From QHWF01 sp036848175 (lineage in GTDB: Bacteria; Acidobacteriota; Vicinamibacteria; Vicinamibacterales; CAVVIG01), in contig DAIUKO010000036.1 in NCBI GenBank assembly GCA_036848175.1, positions 1-35,359 on the forward strand: a stretch of DNA of 35,359 nucleotides, in the 5' to 3' direction. Made by a program: the position numbers and the translations under genes. Below, in pieces: positions 5,726-14,003 of this stretch. Position 1 is the first letter of the stretch, and each line of letters opens with the position of its first letter. The notes below the pieces were generated by a model, which worked only from the letters and a program-made list of their open reading frames with translations, did no database searches and was not told the DNA's origin.

Positions 5726-7648
5726 ATGAAACCGAAATTGCTCGTCGTCCTCGTCGCGATATTCGCGGTCTCGGTGAGCGCAGGTGCACAGTCGATCGAC
5801 GAAGGACGGCAGATCTACAACCGCACCTGCACGGCCTGTCACGGTCCGGATGGCGCCGGCGGTGAAATGGGTCCGGCGCTCGGTGCGCCGGCGCGGCGGT
5901 ACGCGCAGGCCACCGACGCGCAAATCTTCGAGGCGATCAAGAACGGGATTCGCGGGACGCAGATGCCGGCGTTCGGGGGCCGGCTGCCGGACACCGAGGT
6001 CACGAAGGTGACCGCCTACATCCGCGGACTTCGCGGAACGGCAATCGACGCGCCGGCGGCGGGCGATGCCGCGATCGGCGAACAGATCTTCTGGGGCAAA
6101 GGCGAGTGCGGACACTGCCACGTCGTCAAGAGCAAAGGGGGACTCGTCGGACCCGACCTGACGAATCTCGGCGGCACGCGCAAGACGACGTCGATCGTCG
6201 CCGCGCTCACCAAGCCACTGCACAGGGTGTTCGGCGACGGCGGCGCCATCCCGCGGATTCTCATTCCCAACGCGACGTATCAACCGGTCAAAGTCACCGC
6301 AGCCGATGGCCGGGTGATCACGGGCGTCCTGAAAAACGAGGACAGCTATTCGCTCCAGGTGATGGGAACCGACGACGAGCTTCACCTGTTCGATCGCGCC
6401 AAGGTCAGCGTCGTCTACGAAATGAAGACGCTGATGCCGACGGACTACGACAAGCGGCTGGCGCCCGACGAGTTCAGGAATCTGCTCGCCTATCTCACAC
6501 GACTCTACGTGCCGCCGCCGGCGGCGCCGTCAGGACGGGAAGGCGGAGGTCCGCCGCGGCCGCAAGGTGATTTTTTCGTGTTCGTCGGCAGCTACACGAA
6601 ACCGACGCCGACGACGACGTCCGGATCCAAGGGCATTTACAGCTTCCGGTTCGACTCGAAGACGGGCACGCTCACGCCCGTCGGCCTCGCGGCCGAGACC
6701 GTGAATCCGGTGCACGTGTGGGCGCACCCCAATGGCAGGTTTCTCTACGCCGCCAACTGGGAGACGGGCGATGCGGCCGGTGACACGGTCAGCGCGTTCG
6801 CGATCGATCACAAGAGCGGAACGTTGACGCTCGTCAACAGAGTGAGCGCGCACGGCGATCGCGCGAACCAGATCGTTCTCGATCCGAGCGGCAGGATCGC
6901 AGTCACCGTGACATACAACAGCGGCACGGTGACGGCGTACGGTGTCGAAGCCGACGGGAAATTGAGCGAGGGCTTCTACACGGATCAACATACCGGCCAG
7001 CCGCTCAGCGCGCGTCAGCCGGGACCGCGCGCGCACGGCGTCGTCTTCAGCAAGGACAGCCGGTTCGCCTACGTCGCCGAGCTCGGGCTGGACCGCGTCT
7101 ACAGTTATCGTCTCGATCCGATCAAACGGACGATGACGCCGTTCGATCCACCGTACGTCGTCTTGAAGGGCGGCTCAGGGCCAAGGCGGCTGCAGCTGCA
7201 TCCGACCGGCAGGTTCTTGTACGTGAACCACGAAACCGATTCCGCCGTCAGCGTGTTCGAGGTGAACGGCGGCAGCTTGAAAGAGATTCAGTCGATCTCG
7301 ACCCTGCCCGCTGACTACAAAGGCAACAACACCACCGCCGAGATTCAGATCGACGGCGAAGGCAAGTTCCTCTACGTGACCAATCGCGGGCACGACAGCA
7401 TCGCCGTCTATGCGGTCGATCCGTCGAAGGGCACGCTCACGATGATCGAGAACGTGCCCAGCGGCGGGAAGACGCCGAGAAACATCACGATCGATCCGAC
7501 CAACGAATACCTGATCTCGGCGAATCAAGGCGGCGACAACGTGGTCGTGTTTCGAATCGATCACAAGAGCGGACATCTGACGCCAACGGGATCGCAGCAG
7601 AGCGTCGCTCAAGCCGGAGGCGTCGCGTTCGTGAAGGCACAGAACTGA
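5726..7648 (+). CDS. Di-haem cytochrome c fused to a 6-phosphogluconolactonase-type (Pgl) beta-propeller
   Basis: A 640-residue exported fusion. Residues 1-22 form a signal peptide (LVVLVAIFAVSVSAGAQ). A first cytochrome c domain has CTACH at 35-39 and its likely distal Met near MPAF. A second has CGHCH at 128-132 followed by a haem-binding-domain tail (KTLMPTDYDKRLAPDEFRNL). A Pro/Gly linker spans about 262-281. From 282 to the end is a seven-bladed lactonase propeller (FVFVGSYTK, NPVHVWAHPNGRFLY, GPRRLQLHPTGRFLYV, TPRNITIDPTNEYLISANQG). It lies 8 bp after the PQQ dehydrogenase. The inference is that the haems take electrons from the quinoprotein and the propeller hydrolyses the lactone it makes. 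The propeller could instead be purely structural. Confidence 0.9.
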   Translation: MKPKLLVVLVAIFAVSVSAGAQSIDEGRQIYNRTCTACHGPDGAGGEMGPALGAPARRYAQATDAQIFEAIKNGIRGTQMPAFGGRLPDTEVTKVTAYIRGLRGTAIDAPAAGDAAIGEQIFWGKGECGHCHVVKSKGGLVGPDLTNLGGTRKTTSIVAALTKPLHRVFGDGGAIPRILIPNATYQPVKVTAADGRVITGVLKNEDSYSLQVMGTDDELHLFDRAKVSVVYEMKTLMPTDYDKRLAPDEFRNLLAYLTRLYVPPPAAPSGREGGGPPRPQGDFFVFVGSYTKPTPTTTSGSKGIYSFRFDSKTGTLTPVGLAAETVNPVHVWAHPNGRFLYAANWETGDAAGDTVSAFAIDHKSGTLTLVNRVSAHGDRANQIVLDPSGRIAVTVTYNSGTVTAYGVEADGKLSEGFYTDQHTGQPLSARQPGPRAHGVVFSKDSRFAYVAELGLDRVYSYRLDPIKRTMTPFDPPYVVLKGGSGPRRLQLHPTGRFLYVNHETDSAVSVFEVNGGSLKEIQSISTLPADYKGNNTTAEIQIDGEGKFLYVTNRGHDSIAVYAVDPSKGTLTMIENVPSGGKTPRNITIDPTNEYLISANQGGDNVVVFRIDHKSGHLTPTGSQQSVAQAGGVAFVKAQN

Positions 7649-8065
7649 TCAGCGGCGTTGCACGACGATGTTGATGCGGCCGGTATTCAAGCAGTTGCCG
7701 ACCAGCCCGACTGATGACCAATTGAGAGTCACCATGCCGGCGCTCGCCGGACCTGAAAACGCCGCCGTTTCGGTGCACAGGCCAACATTCAGCGTAAAGC
7801 TTCCGGTGAAGCTGCTGGCGTCGGCCGATCCGCTGATGCTGCCGGTGAGCCCTTCCACCTCCCACGTGCCCGTCACCGTCGAACCGGACTGATTCAGGTT
7901 CATGCGAAACGCGGACACGCCGTAGCGGTCTTCCCAGGTGCCGGACCAGTTGCCAGCTACGTTCGCGGCCGGCGGCGGCGTGATCGTCGTCGGCCCGGTC
8001 GGCGTCGATCCACATGCGGACGTCAGAGCGGCGAGAGCGACCACTGCCAGGATGCTTCGTCTCAT
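7649..8065 (-). CDS. Putative lipoprotein of unknown function
   Basis: A 138-residue predicted lipoprotein. The signal peptide RRSILAVVALAALTSAC ends in a good lipobox (LTSAC), followed by a Thr/Pro linker (STPTGPTTITPPP) and a beta-rich body with repeated G-x-W/S-G-S motifs (NVAGNWSGTW, GLTGSISGSA), of a type I associate with small acidobacterial lipoproteins. The ATG at 8065 has GAGG at good distance. Its TGA stop directly abuts the TGA of the convergent cytochrome-lactonase gene (sequence TGATCA at 7646-7651), leaving no space for a terminator. No enzyme motif is visible. Confidence 0.8.
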   Translation of the reverse strand: MRRSILAVVALAALTSACGSTPTGPTTITPPPAANVAGNWSGTWEDRYGVSAFRMNLNQSGSTVTGTWEVEGLTGSISGSADASSFTGSFTLNVGLCTETAAFSGPASAGMVTLNWSSVGLVGNCLNTGRINIVVQRR

Positions 8066-8187
8066 TGCGTACCTCTTTTTCCAGGACGTTGCGCGTTTTG
8101 TGAACCGAATGCGCTGGCCCTTACAAAAGGATCACGCGTAAAAGATCGGACATCGGCTCAGGCCGCTCGTGACGGCGCGCGGCGGAA

Positions 8188-8919
8188 CTATCGCCGCCTG
8201 AAAAGAGTCGAATACTTCATGCGGCGGGCGACGTCCTTCGCGTACGAGTGCGCCTGAACACCCAGGACGATCAGCACCGGCGGCAGGACGAGCACGACCA
8301 GCGCGTGCTTCGCGAACACGGCGTCGAACGGCGATGCGCCGTTTGCGAGCGGAATCCCCAACGTGATGGCGTAGTACCAGACGAGCGGCGCCGCCGTGCG
8401 GCCGAATGTGCCGACGGCATCGCAATCGAACCGCCGCACGAGCTCGTGCAACAGCACCAACCCGCCGAAATAGACGGCGATCCCTTCAACCCGATGGAGT
8501 TGCGCCTTCGTCAGCGCTGAAAGCGCCAGCGGATGCGCGGTCAGCCACATCGCGATCGCGATCCGCGTCGCATTGACGAAGACGGCCGCGACGTAGCTGG
8601 CCAGCAGGCTCACGACCAGCGCGCGCCAGCCCGGCATGGTTTCTTCGTCACGGCGCAGGAGCGTGAACGTCAACATCCCGAACGCCGCGATCATGAAGTT
8701 GATCCCGGCGCACGATTTCTCGATGAGAAAGAGACGCTCCTTCGAGAAGTAGCCCTCTCCGGGCTCTCGAGCGAACGTCGTCCCCGTCGCGGCGCCGGCC
8801 ACTCGTGCCGTCGGACTCAGGATCCACCACAGGTCGTCCGCGCCAGCCCGCGAGTAGTAGCGCTTCATCGCCCAGATGGCCAGCAAGGCGGCGATCGCGA
8901 CGCAGAACTTCGTCCTCAC
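8188..8919 (-). CDS. xrtK: Exosortase K-like transpeptidase
   Basis: A 243-residue multi-pass inner-membrane protein of the exosortase/archaeosortase superfamily. These enzymes cut and process proteins bearing C-terminal PEP-CTERM-like signals. From the chosen start, the family catalytic residues are visible as Cys70 (EKSCAGINF), Arg119 (NATRIA) and His142 (HRVEG), within about six hydrophobic segments. The start is GTG at 8919, which overlaps the TGA of the upstream VIT/VWA gene as GTGA; an ATG at 8967 inside that gene would add an unlikely charged extension. The tight overlap marks the VIT/VWA protein as its probable substrate. The subclass K label is from overall resemblance and gene context, so it is less certain than the superfamily. 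Confidence 0.85.
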   Translation of the reverse strand: MRTKFCVAIAALLAIWAMKRYYSRAGADDLWWILSPTARVAGAATGTTFAREPGEGYFSKERLFLIEKSCAGINFMIAAFGMLTFTLLRRDEETMPGWRALVVSLLASYVAAVFVNATRIAIAMWLTAHPLALSALTKAQLHRVEGIAVYFGGLVLLHELVRRFDCDAVGTFGRTAAPLVWYYAITLGIPLANGASPFDAVFAKHALVVLVLPPVLIVLGVQAHSYAKDVARRMKYSTLFRRR

Positions 8920-10928
8920 GCCGCGCCTCCCGATCTCGAGCGGCGCGACCGCATCAGGCTCGCCCAACCAAGCAAGGCGAGCGCGATTGCCGACACGAAC
9001 ACGAGCTCGGGTTCGTCCCCCTTGGTCACGCCGACGGCGCTGTCCGAGACGCCGGCAGGAAGCGGGAGCGGCTGATCGACGTCTTCGGCCTCGCCAGCGG
9101 CACGCCGGACGATCTCCTGCACCGCGACGAACGACGTGTAGCGCGTCAGCAGTCCGTAGTGCAGCCCGAGCGACGTGACTTCCGCTTTGGTTTCTTCGCT
9201 GATGCCGAAGCCGAAATCGTCAAGGTTGCCGATGCGCGTTCGCGCCCACAGATGCCGGAGTGCGCTGTGTCTCGCGTCGAGGCTGGCGTTCGCGATCGGC
9301 ATCGACGTCCGATACTCTCCGCGACCGGTCTTCCCGGACATCTCGATCGTGCCGCCGGCGCCGCCGCGGTATTTTCCGAAGACGACAATCGGACGGCTTG
9401 CGAAGAGGTCCGGAATCTTCCTCGGCTCGACGTCATACACGTCGAACCCCCAGAACTTCACGTCGATGTCGGTGAGCACCGGCGAGTCGATGTAGCGCCG
9501 CAGCCGGGCCGCCGCGTCCGGCGCCTCGGCCGGCTGTGTCACGACGAACGGCTCGCCGAGGCCCGCGCGGGCAACGCCCTCGATGAGGAACCGGTTCACC
9601 GCGCTGCCGATGCCGAACGAGAAGAAATTGGCGCCATCGAGCTGGGTTCGGATGTAGTCGAAGACCTCCCGCTCCGCTTCGATGTAGCCGTCGGTCAGCA
9701 GCACGACGCTGCGCGACACGCCCGGCTGGTGCGGAATCGCGACCGCCTGCTTGAGCGCTGCGAGAAGCTGCGTCCCGCCGCCGCTGTTCTTCCTGCCGAT
9801 GAACTGCAGCGCGCTCGTGAGGTTGGCGCGCGTCGCTTGAACGGAGGCTGGCGCGTAGGTTTCCGATCCGTCAGCAAAGACGACGATGTTGAACGAGTCG
9901 GAGGGGCGAAGCACGCGCACGAGATCGGCCATCAGCGCCTTGCCGGTATCGAGCGGGAAGCCGTTCATCGATCCCGATACGTCGAGCACGAAGATGTATT
10001 CACGCGGCGGCAGGTCGTCGGGCGCGACCGCTTTGGGCGGCTCCGCCATCAGCAGGAAGAAGTTCTCGTCCTTGCCCTGGTAGAGGAGCAGCCCCGAGCT
10101 GATCGTCTCGCCCGCCAGCCGATAGCGAAGGATGAAGTCGCGATTGCCCGAGCGGCGCTCGGAGTCGGCGAGCGCAATTTCCGCGCGCCCCTGGCCGATC
10201 GAGCGCGACACGAGTTGGTGCGATGGCGAGACGAGCTCCTGGATCGGGACGCCAGTCGAGACGACGCCGGTGAGATGGAACTCACTGAGCGGCGGCTCGC
10301 CCTGATGCGTGTATGGCGCCTTGACGAACTCGTCGTGTGATGACGCCTCGCCTTCACGCTTGTCGGAGTACCGCGGTCCGACCACCGTCGGGTAGACGAA
10401 CTCGTACGCGCCGGCGGTCGGCACGAGCAGCTCGGTGTATTTGAGCTCGACCTCGATCGTGTCGCCGGGCAGCACGTTCGCGACGTTCATCGTGAACACG
10501 TTGGGACGGCTCTCCTCGAGCAGCGACGCGCTCTTTCCTTCCCGCTTCGCCGTGTCGAACTCGCGCTTCGCCGTCTCGCGTTCCTTGATTGTCGCGACGA
10601 TGCGGACGTCGCCGATCGTCATCGTCATGCCGTAGACCGCCGCCCGCGTCGACGCCGGAAACACGTAGCGCGCGTGTAGCGGCCGCTCGCCGCCGTTCTG
10701 GTACACCTGCCGCACGGTGACGTCGGCGATCACACCGGAGATCGCGACGTCGACGCGCGTGTCCTTCAGAGGCAGGCGGTCGACGGTGGGATCGCCACCG
10801 TCGACGAAGAAGAAGGGTGAGAGCGTTTTGTCAGCCGAAGGCCGCTCCGCTTGCGCCGCGGCGCCGCGGGGGAAGAGGCACAGAACGAAGGCGATACAGA
10901 CGACGATCGAGCGAGTTGAGGTTTTCAT
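8916..10928 (-). CDS. VIT/VWA-domain protein with C-terminal sorting-signal-like tail
   Basis: A 670-residue exported protein. A signal peptide (STRSIVVCIAFVLCLFPRG, cleavage near AAAQ) is followed by a VIT domain (about 40-165: DVAISGVIADVTVRQVYQN, YVFPASTRAAVYGMTM, FTMNVANVLPGDTIEVEL). Next is a VWA domain with an intact MIDAS start DVSGSMNG near residue 316 and later LLTDGYI. The C-terminal region contains YGLLTRYTSFVAV and then, from about 637, a tripartite tail: DEPE, a hydrophobic segment (LVFVSAIALALLGWASLM) and Arg-rich RSRRSRS. This tail resembles a PEP-CTERM-class sorting signal. The ATG at 10928 has GGA at good spacing. The stop overlaps the exosortase start, so processing by that enzyme is the simplest reading. 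The role is probably cell-surface adhesion or envelope stress; this is inference. Confidence 0.9.
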   Translation of the reverse strand: MKTSTRSIVVCIAFVLCLFPRGAAAQAERPSADKTLSPFFFVDGGDPTVDRLPLKDTRVDVAISGVIADVTVRQVYQNGGERPLHARYVFPASTRAAVYGMTMTIGDVRIVATIKERETAKREFDTAKREGKSASLLEESRPNVFTMNVANVLPGDTIEVELKYTELLVPTAGAYEFVYPTVVGPRYSDKREGEASSHDEFVKAPYTHQGEPPLSEFHLTGVVSTGVPIQELVSPSHQLVSRSIGQGRAEIALADSERRSGNRDFILRYRLAGETISSGLLLYQGKDENFFLLMAEPPKAVAPDDLPPREYIFVLDVSGSMNGFPLDTGKALMADLVRVLRPSDSFNIVVFADGSETYAPASVQATRANLTSALQFIGRKNSGGGTQLLAALKQAVAIPHQPGVSRSVVLLTDGYIEAEREVFDYIRTQLDGANFFSFGIGSAVNRFLIEGVARAGLGEPFVVTQPAEAPDAAARLRRYIDSPVLTDIDVKFWGFDVYDVEPRKIPDLFASRPIVVFGKYRGGAGGTIEMSGKTGRGEYRTSMPIANASLDARHSALRHLWARTRIGNLDDFGFGISEETKAEVTSLGLHYGLLTRYTSFVAVQEIVRRAAGEAEDVDQPLPLPAGVSDSAVGVTKGDEPELVFVSAIALALLGWASLMRSRRSRSGGAA

Positions 10929-11090
10929 GCGATTCCGGGGAGCAACGAGGCTGCCCGCCAGCGGATCGCGTGTCGGAGAGTGCAACGCGTTGTGTATCCG
11001 CGCGATAGCGGATCTGACGATTCTGTGTTCGTGAAGGGGACCGGGAGAGAGGCGTGTCAGCGCATCAACACCGTGTCGACCCGGACACGC

Positions 11091-11124
11091 CGCAGTCTGA
11101 CCGCAGTCTGACCGCGAGTCTGAC
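11091..11124. repeat. Triple direct repeat CGCAGTCTGAC overlapping a promoter
   Basis: Two exact copies of CGCAGTCTGAC (11091-11101, 11102-11112) and a third with one insertion (11113-11124). They cover the -35 and spacer of the promoter for the SdpI-like gene and are therefore a candidate operator array. Confidence 0.7.
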
Positions 11125-11136
11125 GCGCGCTACAAT
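11108..11136 (+). promoter_or_regulatory. Housekeeping-type promoter of a leaderless transcript
   Basis: -35 CTGACC (11108-11113), 17-nt spacer, -10 TACAAT (11131-11136). Only six bases separate the -10 from the ATG at 11143, so transcription should begin at or next to the start codon. No Shine-Dalgarno sequence is present, which agrees with a leaderless mRNA. Confidence 0.6.
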
Positions 11137-11142
11137 CGGCAT

Positions 11143-11640
11143 ATGAAGTTCAGCCGGCTCGCCGGGCTCATCCCGCTGCCGGAACTCACCGTCGTCCTGG
11201 TCACGGCCCTGATTGTTCTCGGTGCGCGAACGTTGCGGGACGCCGGGCGGCTGCCGTTTGCCCGTCGATTCGGGAACGTGCGTCAGGCTGAAGAAGAGTA
11301 CGCGCTGCAAGCGGAACGACAACGGGCGCGGTTGATCGCGTCATGTATCGTGTTCGCCATCATCAGCATTCCGCACATCCTCAGACTCGTGCCGCCCAAT
11401 GGCGTCTACGGTTTCAGAACGGCCGCGACGCAGTCGAACCGGGCGATTTGGTATCAGGCCAACGCCTTCTCGGGATGGGCGCTCCTGGTCGCCTCGGCGA
11501 TCGGCGCGACGACGCTGCTCATCCTCCCGACGACGGCCAGGCGATGGCTGGTCTGGGCCGCGTTTCTGGTGCCGGTATTCGGTGCCCTCGCCGCGTCGTC
11601 CGTGTACTTGACCGGCTTGATCGACTCTCCCCCTTTCTGA
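11143..11640 (+). CDS. SdpI-like integral membrane protein
   Basis: A 165-residue membrane protein with about four hydrophobic segments (ELTVVLVTALIVLGA, LIASCIVFAIISIPHIL, WALLVASAIGATTLLIL, LVWAAFLVPVFGALAA). The middle carries the SdpI/YhfL-type signature PPNGVYGFRTAATQSNRAIW followed by the N-A-F-S-G-W element. SdpI of Bacillus is the immunity protein against the SdpC toxin and also takes part in signalling; most relatives are uncharacterised. It starts at ATG 11143 directly behind a -10 box. The GT-like gene begins about 60 bp downstream, so they may form an operon. No toxin-like partner is evident. Confidence 0.8.
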   Translation: MKFSRLAGLIPLPELTVVLVTALIVLGARTLRDAGRLPFARRFGNVRQAEEEYALQAERQRARLIASCIVFAIISIPHILRLVPPNGVYGFRTAATQSNRAIWYQANAFSGWALLVASAIGATTLLILPTTARRWLVWAAFLVPVFGALAASSVYLTGLIDSPPF

Positions 11641-11701
11641 TTCGCTTCTTCATCCCGCTCTTCGCACACGCGCGAGCGAGGCCGCGCTCCACGACGAACC
11701 G

Positions 11702-13225
11702 GTGGAACTCGTTTCTTCACCAGGTCTTCGTTCGCGACGTGAGCTTGGGTACAGTCTGGTGCCGTTGATTGCTGCAAATCCACCGCCGATCACCGCTGTG
11801 GGGCTCGTCACCTGCGATCGCACGACGAGCCTGGTCGCGTGCCTCGACAGCTACCTCGAGAACTGCCGCCATCATCAGAGGGATCCCGAGTTCATCATCA
11901 CAGACGACTCGGCGACAGAGGCAGTGCAGGATCAGACCAGGGCGGCGCTGCAGGCATGCCGCACGCAGCACGGCGCGCAAATCCGCTACGGCAGTCGGCG
12001 GGAAAGAACCCGCTTCGTCGAAGCGCTGGCACGCGAAGCGGCCGCGCCGCTCGAGATCGTTCGCTTCGGCATCCTCGGAGACGACCGCTGCACGCGATCG
12101 ACGGGGGCAAATCGAAACAGTCTTCTGCTGGACAGCGTCGACGCTCTCGCGTTGAGCGTGGACGACGATACGCGATGTCGGACTGCGGCTCCGCCTGACC
12201 CACGCGACGGCCTCGCATTCTTTTCGGGATACGACCCGACCGAGTTCTGGTTCATCGACGAACAGCGGAGTGCGATTGACTCTGCATCGCACCTCGACGC
12301 CGACGTGCTGAGTTGTCATGAAGCGCTGCTCGGGCGCGCCACCGCGGACCTGAACGGAGCCGCGACGCCGGGTCGCGTCGTCACGACGGTCCATGGTCTG
12401 GCTGGTGACTCCGGGATGGCGTCCCCGCGCTACTACCTCGGCCTCGACGGCGCATCACGCGAGCGCCTGGTCGCGTCTCCCACCGTCTATCGATCGGCTT
12501 TTCGAAGTCGCGAGATCCTTCGCGCCGTGCGCCGCCTGACCTGCTCCACCGGAACGTTTTTCATGTCCACGTTTTTCGGGTACGACAACCGCGAGCTGCT
12601 GCCTCCGTTTTTTCCCGTTCTGCGCAACGCCGATGGGATCTTTGGCCTCATCCTGCAACGGTCGGTTGACGGGAGCCATATCGGATACCTGCCATCCGTC
12701 CTGGTGCACCGGCCGGTCCCGTCGCGCATCTTTGCGCCGGAGGCGATGTGGGCTGAAACACGAAGCCTGCGGATGGCCGACGTGATCATCGCGTGCGTGC
12801 TCGCGCACAACGAAGGGACGACGCCACGTTCCGACGCCACACGACTGGTCGAGCTCGGACGCTCTCTTCAGGCCTTCGGATCGCTGACGCGCGCCGACTT
12901 CGAAGCGCGCGTGCGCGGCCTCCACCAGTTGCGGATGATGGCATTCATCACCGTTCTGCAAACACGGCTTCAGACGCACGCCGCGTCTCCGACGTTCTGG
13001 GCCGACGATGTGAAACGGATGATTGAGGCGCTGTCGAAGCAGACCTGGACGGACGACGCCATTGTCCCGACGGATCTGCGCCTCGGGAACGACGTCGACA
13101 GCGCTCGCAGGCTCAGTCAGGAGCTGGTTGCGAGATTCGGCGAGCTTCTCGAAGCGTGGCCAGCAATCGTTGCAGCCGCCCGGCGCCTTCGCGCCGGGGG
13201 CTGCCGACTCACGACTGCGATCTAG
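11702..13225 (+). CDS. Glycosyltransferase-like (GT-A fold) protein
   Basis: A protein of about 490-507 residues. The early part reads AVGLVTCDRTTSLVACLDSY and then EFIITDDSATEA, like the nucleotide-sugar-binding start of GT-A enzymes. It continues with TGANRNSLLLDS and a metal-binding-like DDDT (ALSVDDDTRC). Later parts are alpha-helical with no known motif; C-S-T-G-T (RLTCSTGTFFMSTFFGYDN) may be substrate-contacting. Acceptor and sugar are unknown. The start is uncertain: GTG 11702 gives 507 residues, GTG 11759 (before PLIAANPP) and TTG 11765 are shorter options, and none has a clear ribosome-binding site. It follows the SdpI-like gene and ends 16 bp from the convergent Tat-protein gene. 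Confidence 0.65.
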   Translation: MELVSSPGLRSRRELGYSLVPLIAANPPPITAVGLVTCDRTTSLVACLDSYLENCRHHQRDPEFIITDDSATEAVQDQTRAALQACRTQHGAQIRYGSRRERTRFVEALAREAAAPLEIVRFGILGDDRCTRSTGANRNSLLLDSVDALALSVDDDTRCRTAAPPDPRDGLAFFSGYDPTEFWFIDEQRSAIDSASHLDADVLSCHEALLGRATADLNGAATPGRVVTTVHGLAGDSGMASPRYYLGLDGASRERLVASPTVYRSAFRSREILRAVRRLTCSTGTFFMSTFFGYDNRELLPPFFPVLRNADGIFGLILQRSVDGSHIGYLPSVLVHRPVPSRIFAPEAMWAETRSLRMADVIIACVLAHNEGTTPRSDATRLVELGRSLQAFGSLTRADFEARVRGLHQLRMMAFITVLQTRLQTHAASPTFWADDVKRMIEALSKQTWTDDAIVPTDLRLGNDVDSARRLSQELVARFGELLEAWPAIVAAARRLRAGGCRLTTAI

Positions 13226-13241
13226 TGCTCGCTGGGATCGA

Positions 13242-14003
13242 TTAGCTTCCGCCGCACGCCGCCATCATGTTGGCTGGCATCGGCGAAGCTGCGGCGGTGC
13301 CGCTGTAGGAGCCCGTGTAATTCGATCCGCCGCCGCCGCGCGCACCGCCGACGACATACGGCCGGAAATTCTCCGGCGTGCCGGCATGGTCCGAATTCTT
13401 GTAGGCGCTGGCCTTGTTATCGTCCACCGGTTTCACAGCGAGGGCGTTGTAGTCTGCGCCGAAAATCGGTGAGGCGTAAACGGCCGCGGCCCACTGCCAC
13501 TGGATCTTGAGACCCGGAGTCAGACTGAAGAACATTCCCTGCCACGTGAGATTGTGGATGCCGCCGGGGAATCCCGCAGGGTACGGCGCCTGCAGCGCCA
13601 CACCATCGAGGAAGACGTTTCCCGCGAGACCGGACAATGGAACCGTCGTCACCCACTGCCCGTTGCAGAACATGGTGGTCGCCACGATCGCGCTCGGCGA
13701 GAAATTGATGACGGCGGACGGGACAGGGATCATGTAAGGCGTCCCGTCCACGGTGAAGGAGATCGAGCCGGTGAAGCCGATCGTCGCCGGGTCCGATCCG
13801 AGCCCCTGGACCTTCACAACGCTGGTGAACCAGATGAAGTCGCCGGCGTTGATCGGCGTCCCATTGAAGTTCGAGGTGATCGACGAGAATCCGGAGTCGG
13901 TCTGCGCCGATGCATCCGGAGTGACGCCTGCCGCCGAGAGCAACCCGACGCCGGTGCTAATTCCCGCCGTTTTGAGAAACCGTCTTCGTGTCAAAGAATC
14001 CAT
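13242..14003 (-). CDS. Tat-exported protein of unknown function
   Basis: A 253-residue protein with a clear twin-arginine signal (SLTRRRFLKTAGIS, then a weakly hydrophobic stretch and ASA-Q near residue 34), so it is exported folded. The mature part is rich in beta strands and aromatic residues (AGDFIWFTSVVKVQG, WQGMFFSLTPGLKIQWQWA) and ends in a Gly/Ser-rich tail with ACGGS. I do not recognise a catalytic motif and would call it a secreted hypothetical protein. The ATG at 14003 has a strong GGAGG. A 9-bp inverted repeat (13998-14006 with 14023-14031) would pair the start codon in the mRNA while leaving the ribosome site in the loop. An ECF sigma factor diverges from it 193 bp away. Confidence 0.82.
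   Translation of the reverse strand: MDSLTRRRFLKTAGISTGVGLLSAAGVTPDASAQTDSGFSSITSNFNGTPINAGDFIWFTSVVKVQGLGSDPATIGFTGSISFTVDGTPYMIPVPSAVINFSPSAIVATTMFCNGQWVTTVPLSGLAGNVFLDGVALQAPYPAGFPGGIHNLTWQGMFFSLTPGLKIQWQWAAAVYASPIFGADYNALAVKPVDDNKASAYKNSDHAGTPENFRPYVVGGARGGGGSNYTGSYSGTAAASPMPANMMAACGGS

Noticed and set aside
7646..7651. TGATCA palindrome at the convergent stops
   Set aside because: It arises simply from two TGA stops facing each other; a 6-bp palindrome is expected by chance.
8805..10340. 511-codon plus-strand frame over the VIT/VWA gene
   Set aside because: The minus-strand product has recognisable VIT and VWA domains with an intact MIDAS; the plus frame has no protein-like features.
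10996..11013. ATCCGC-GCGATA-GCGGAT inverted repeat upstream of the VIT/VWA gene
   Set aside because: Six-base arms are too short in GC-rich DNA to support an operator claim without conservation.
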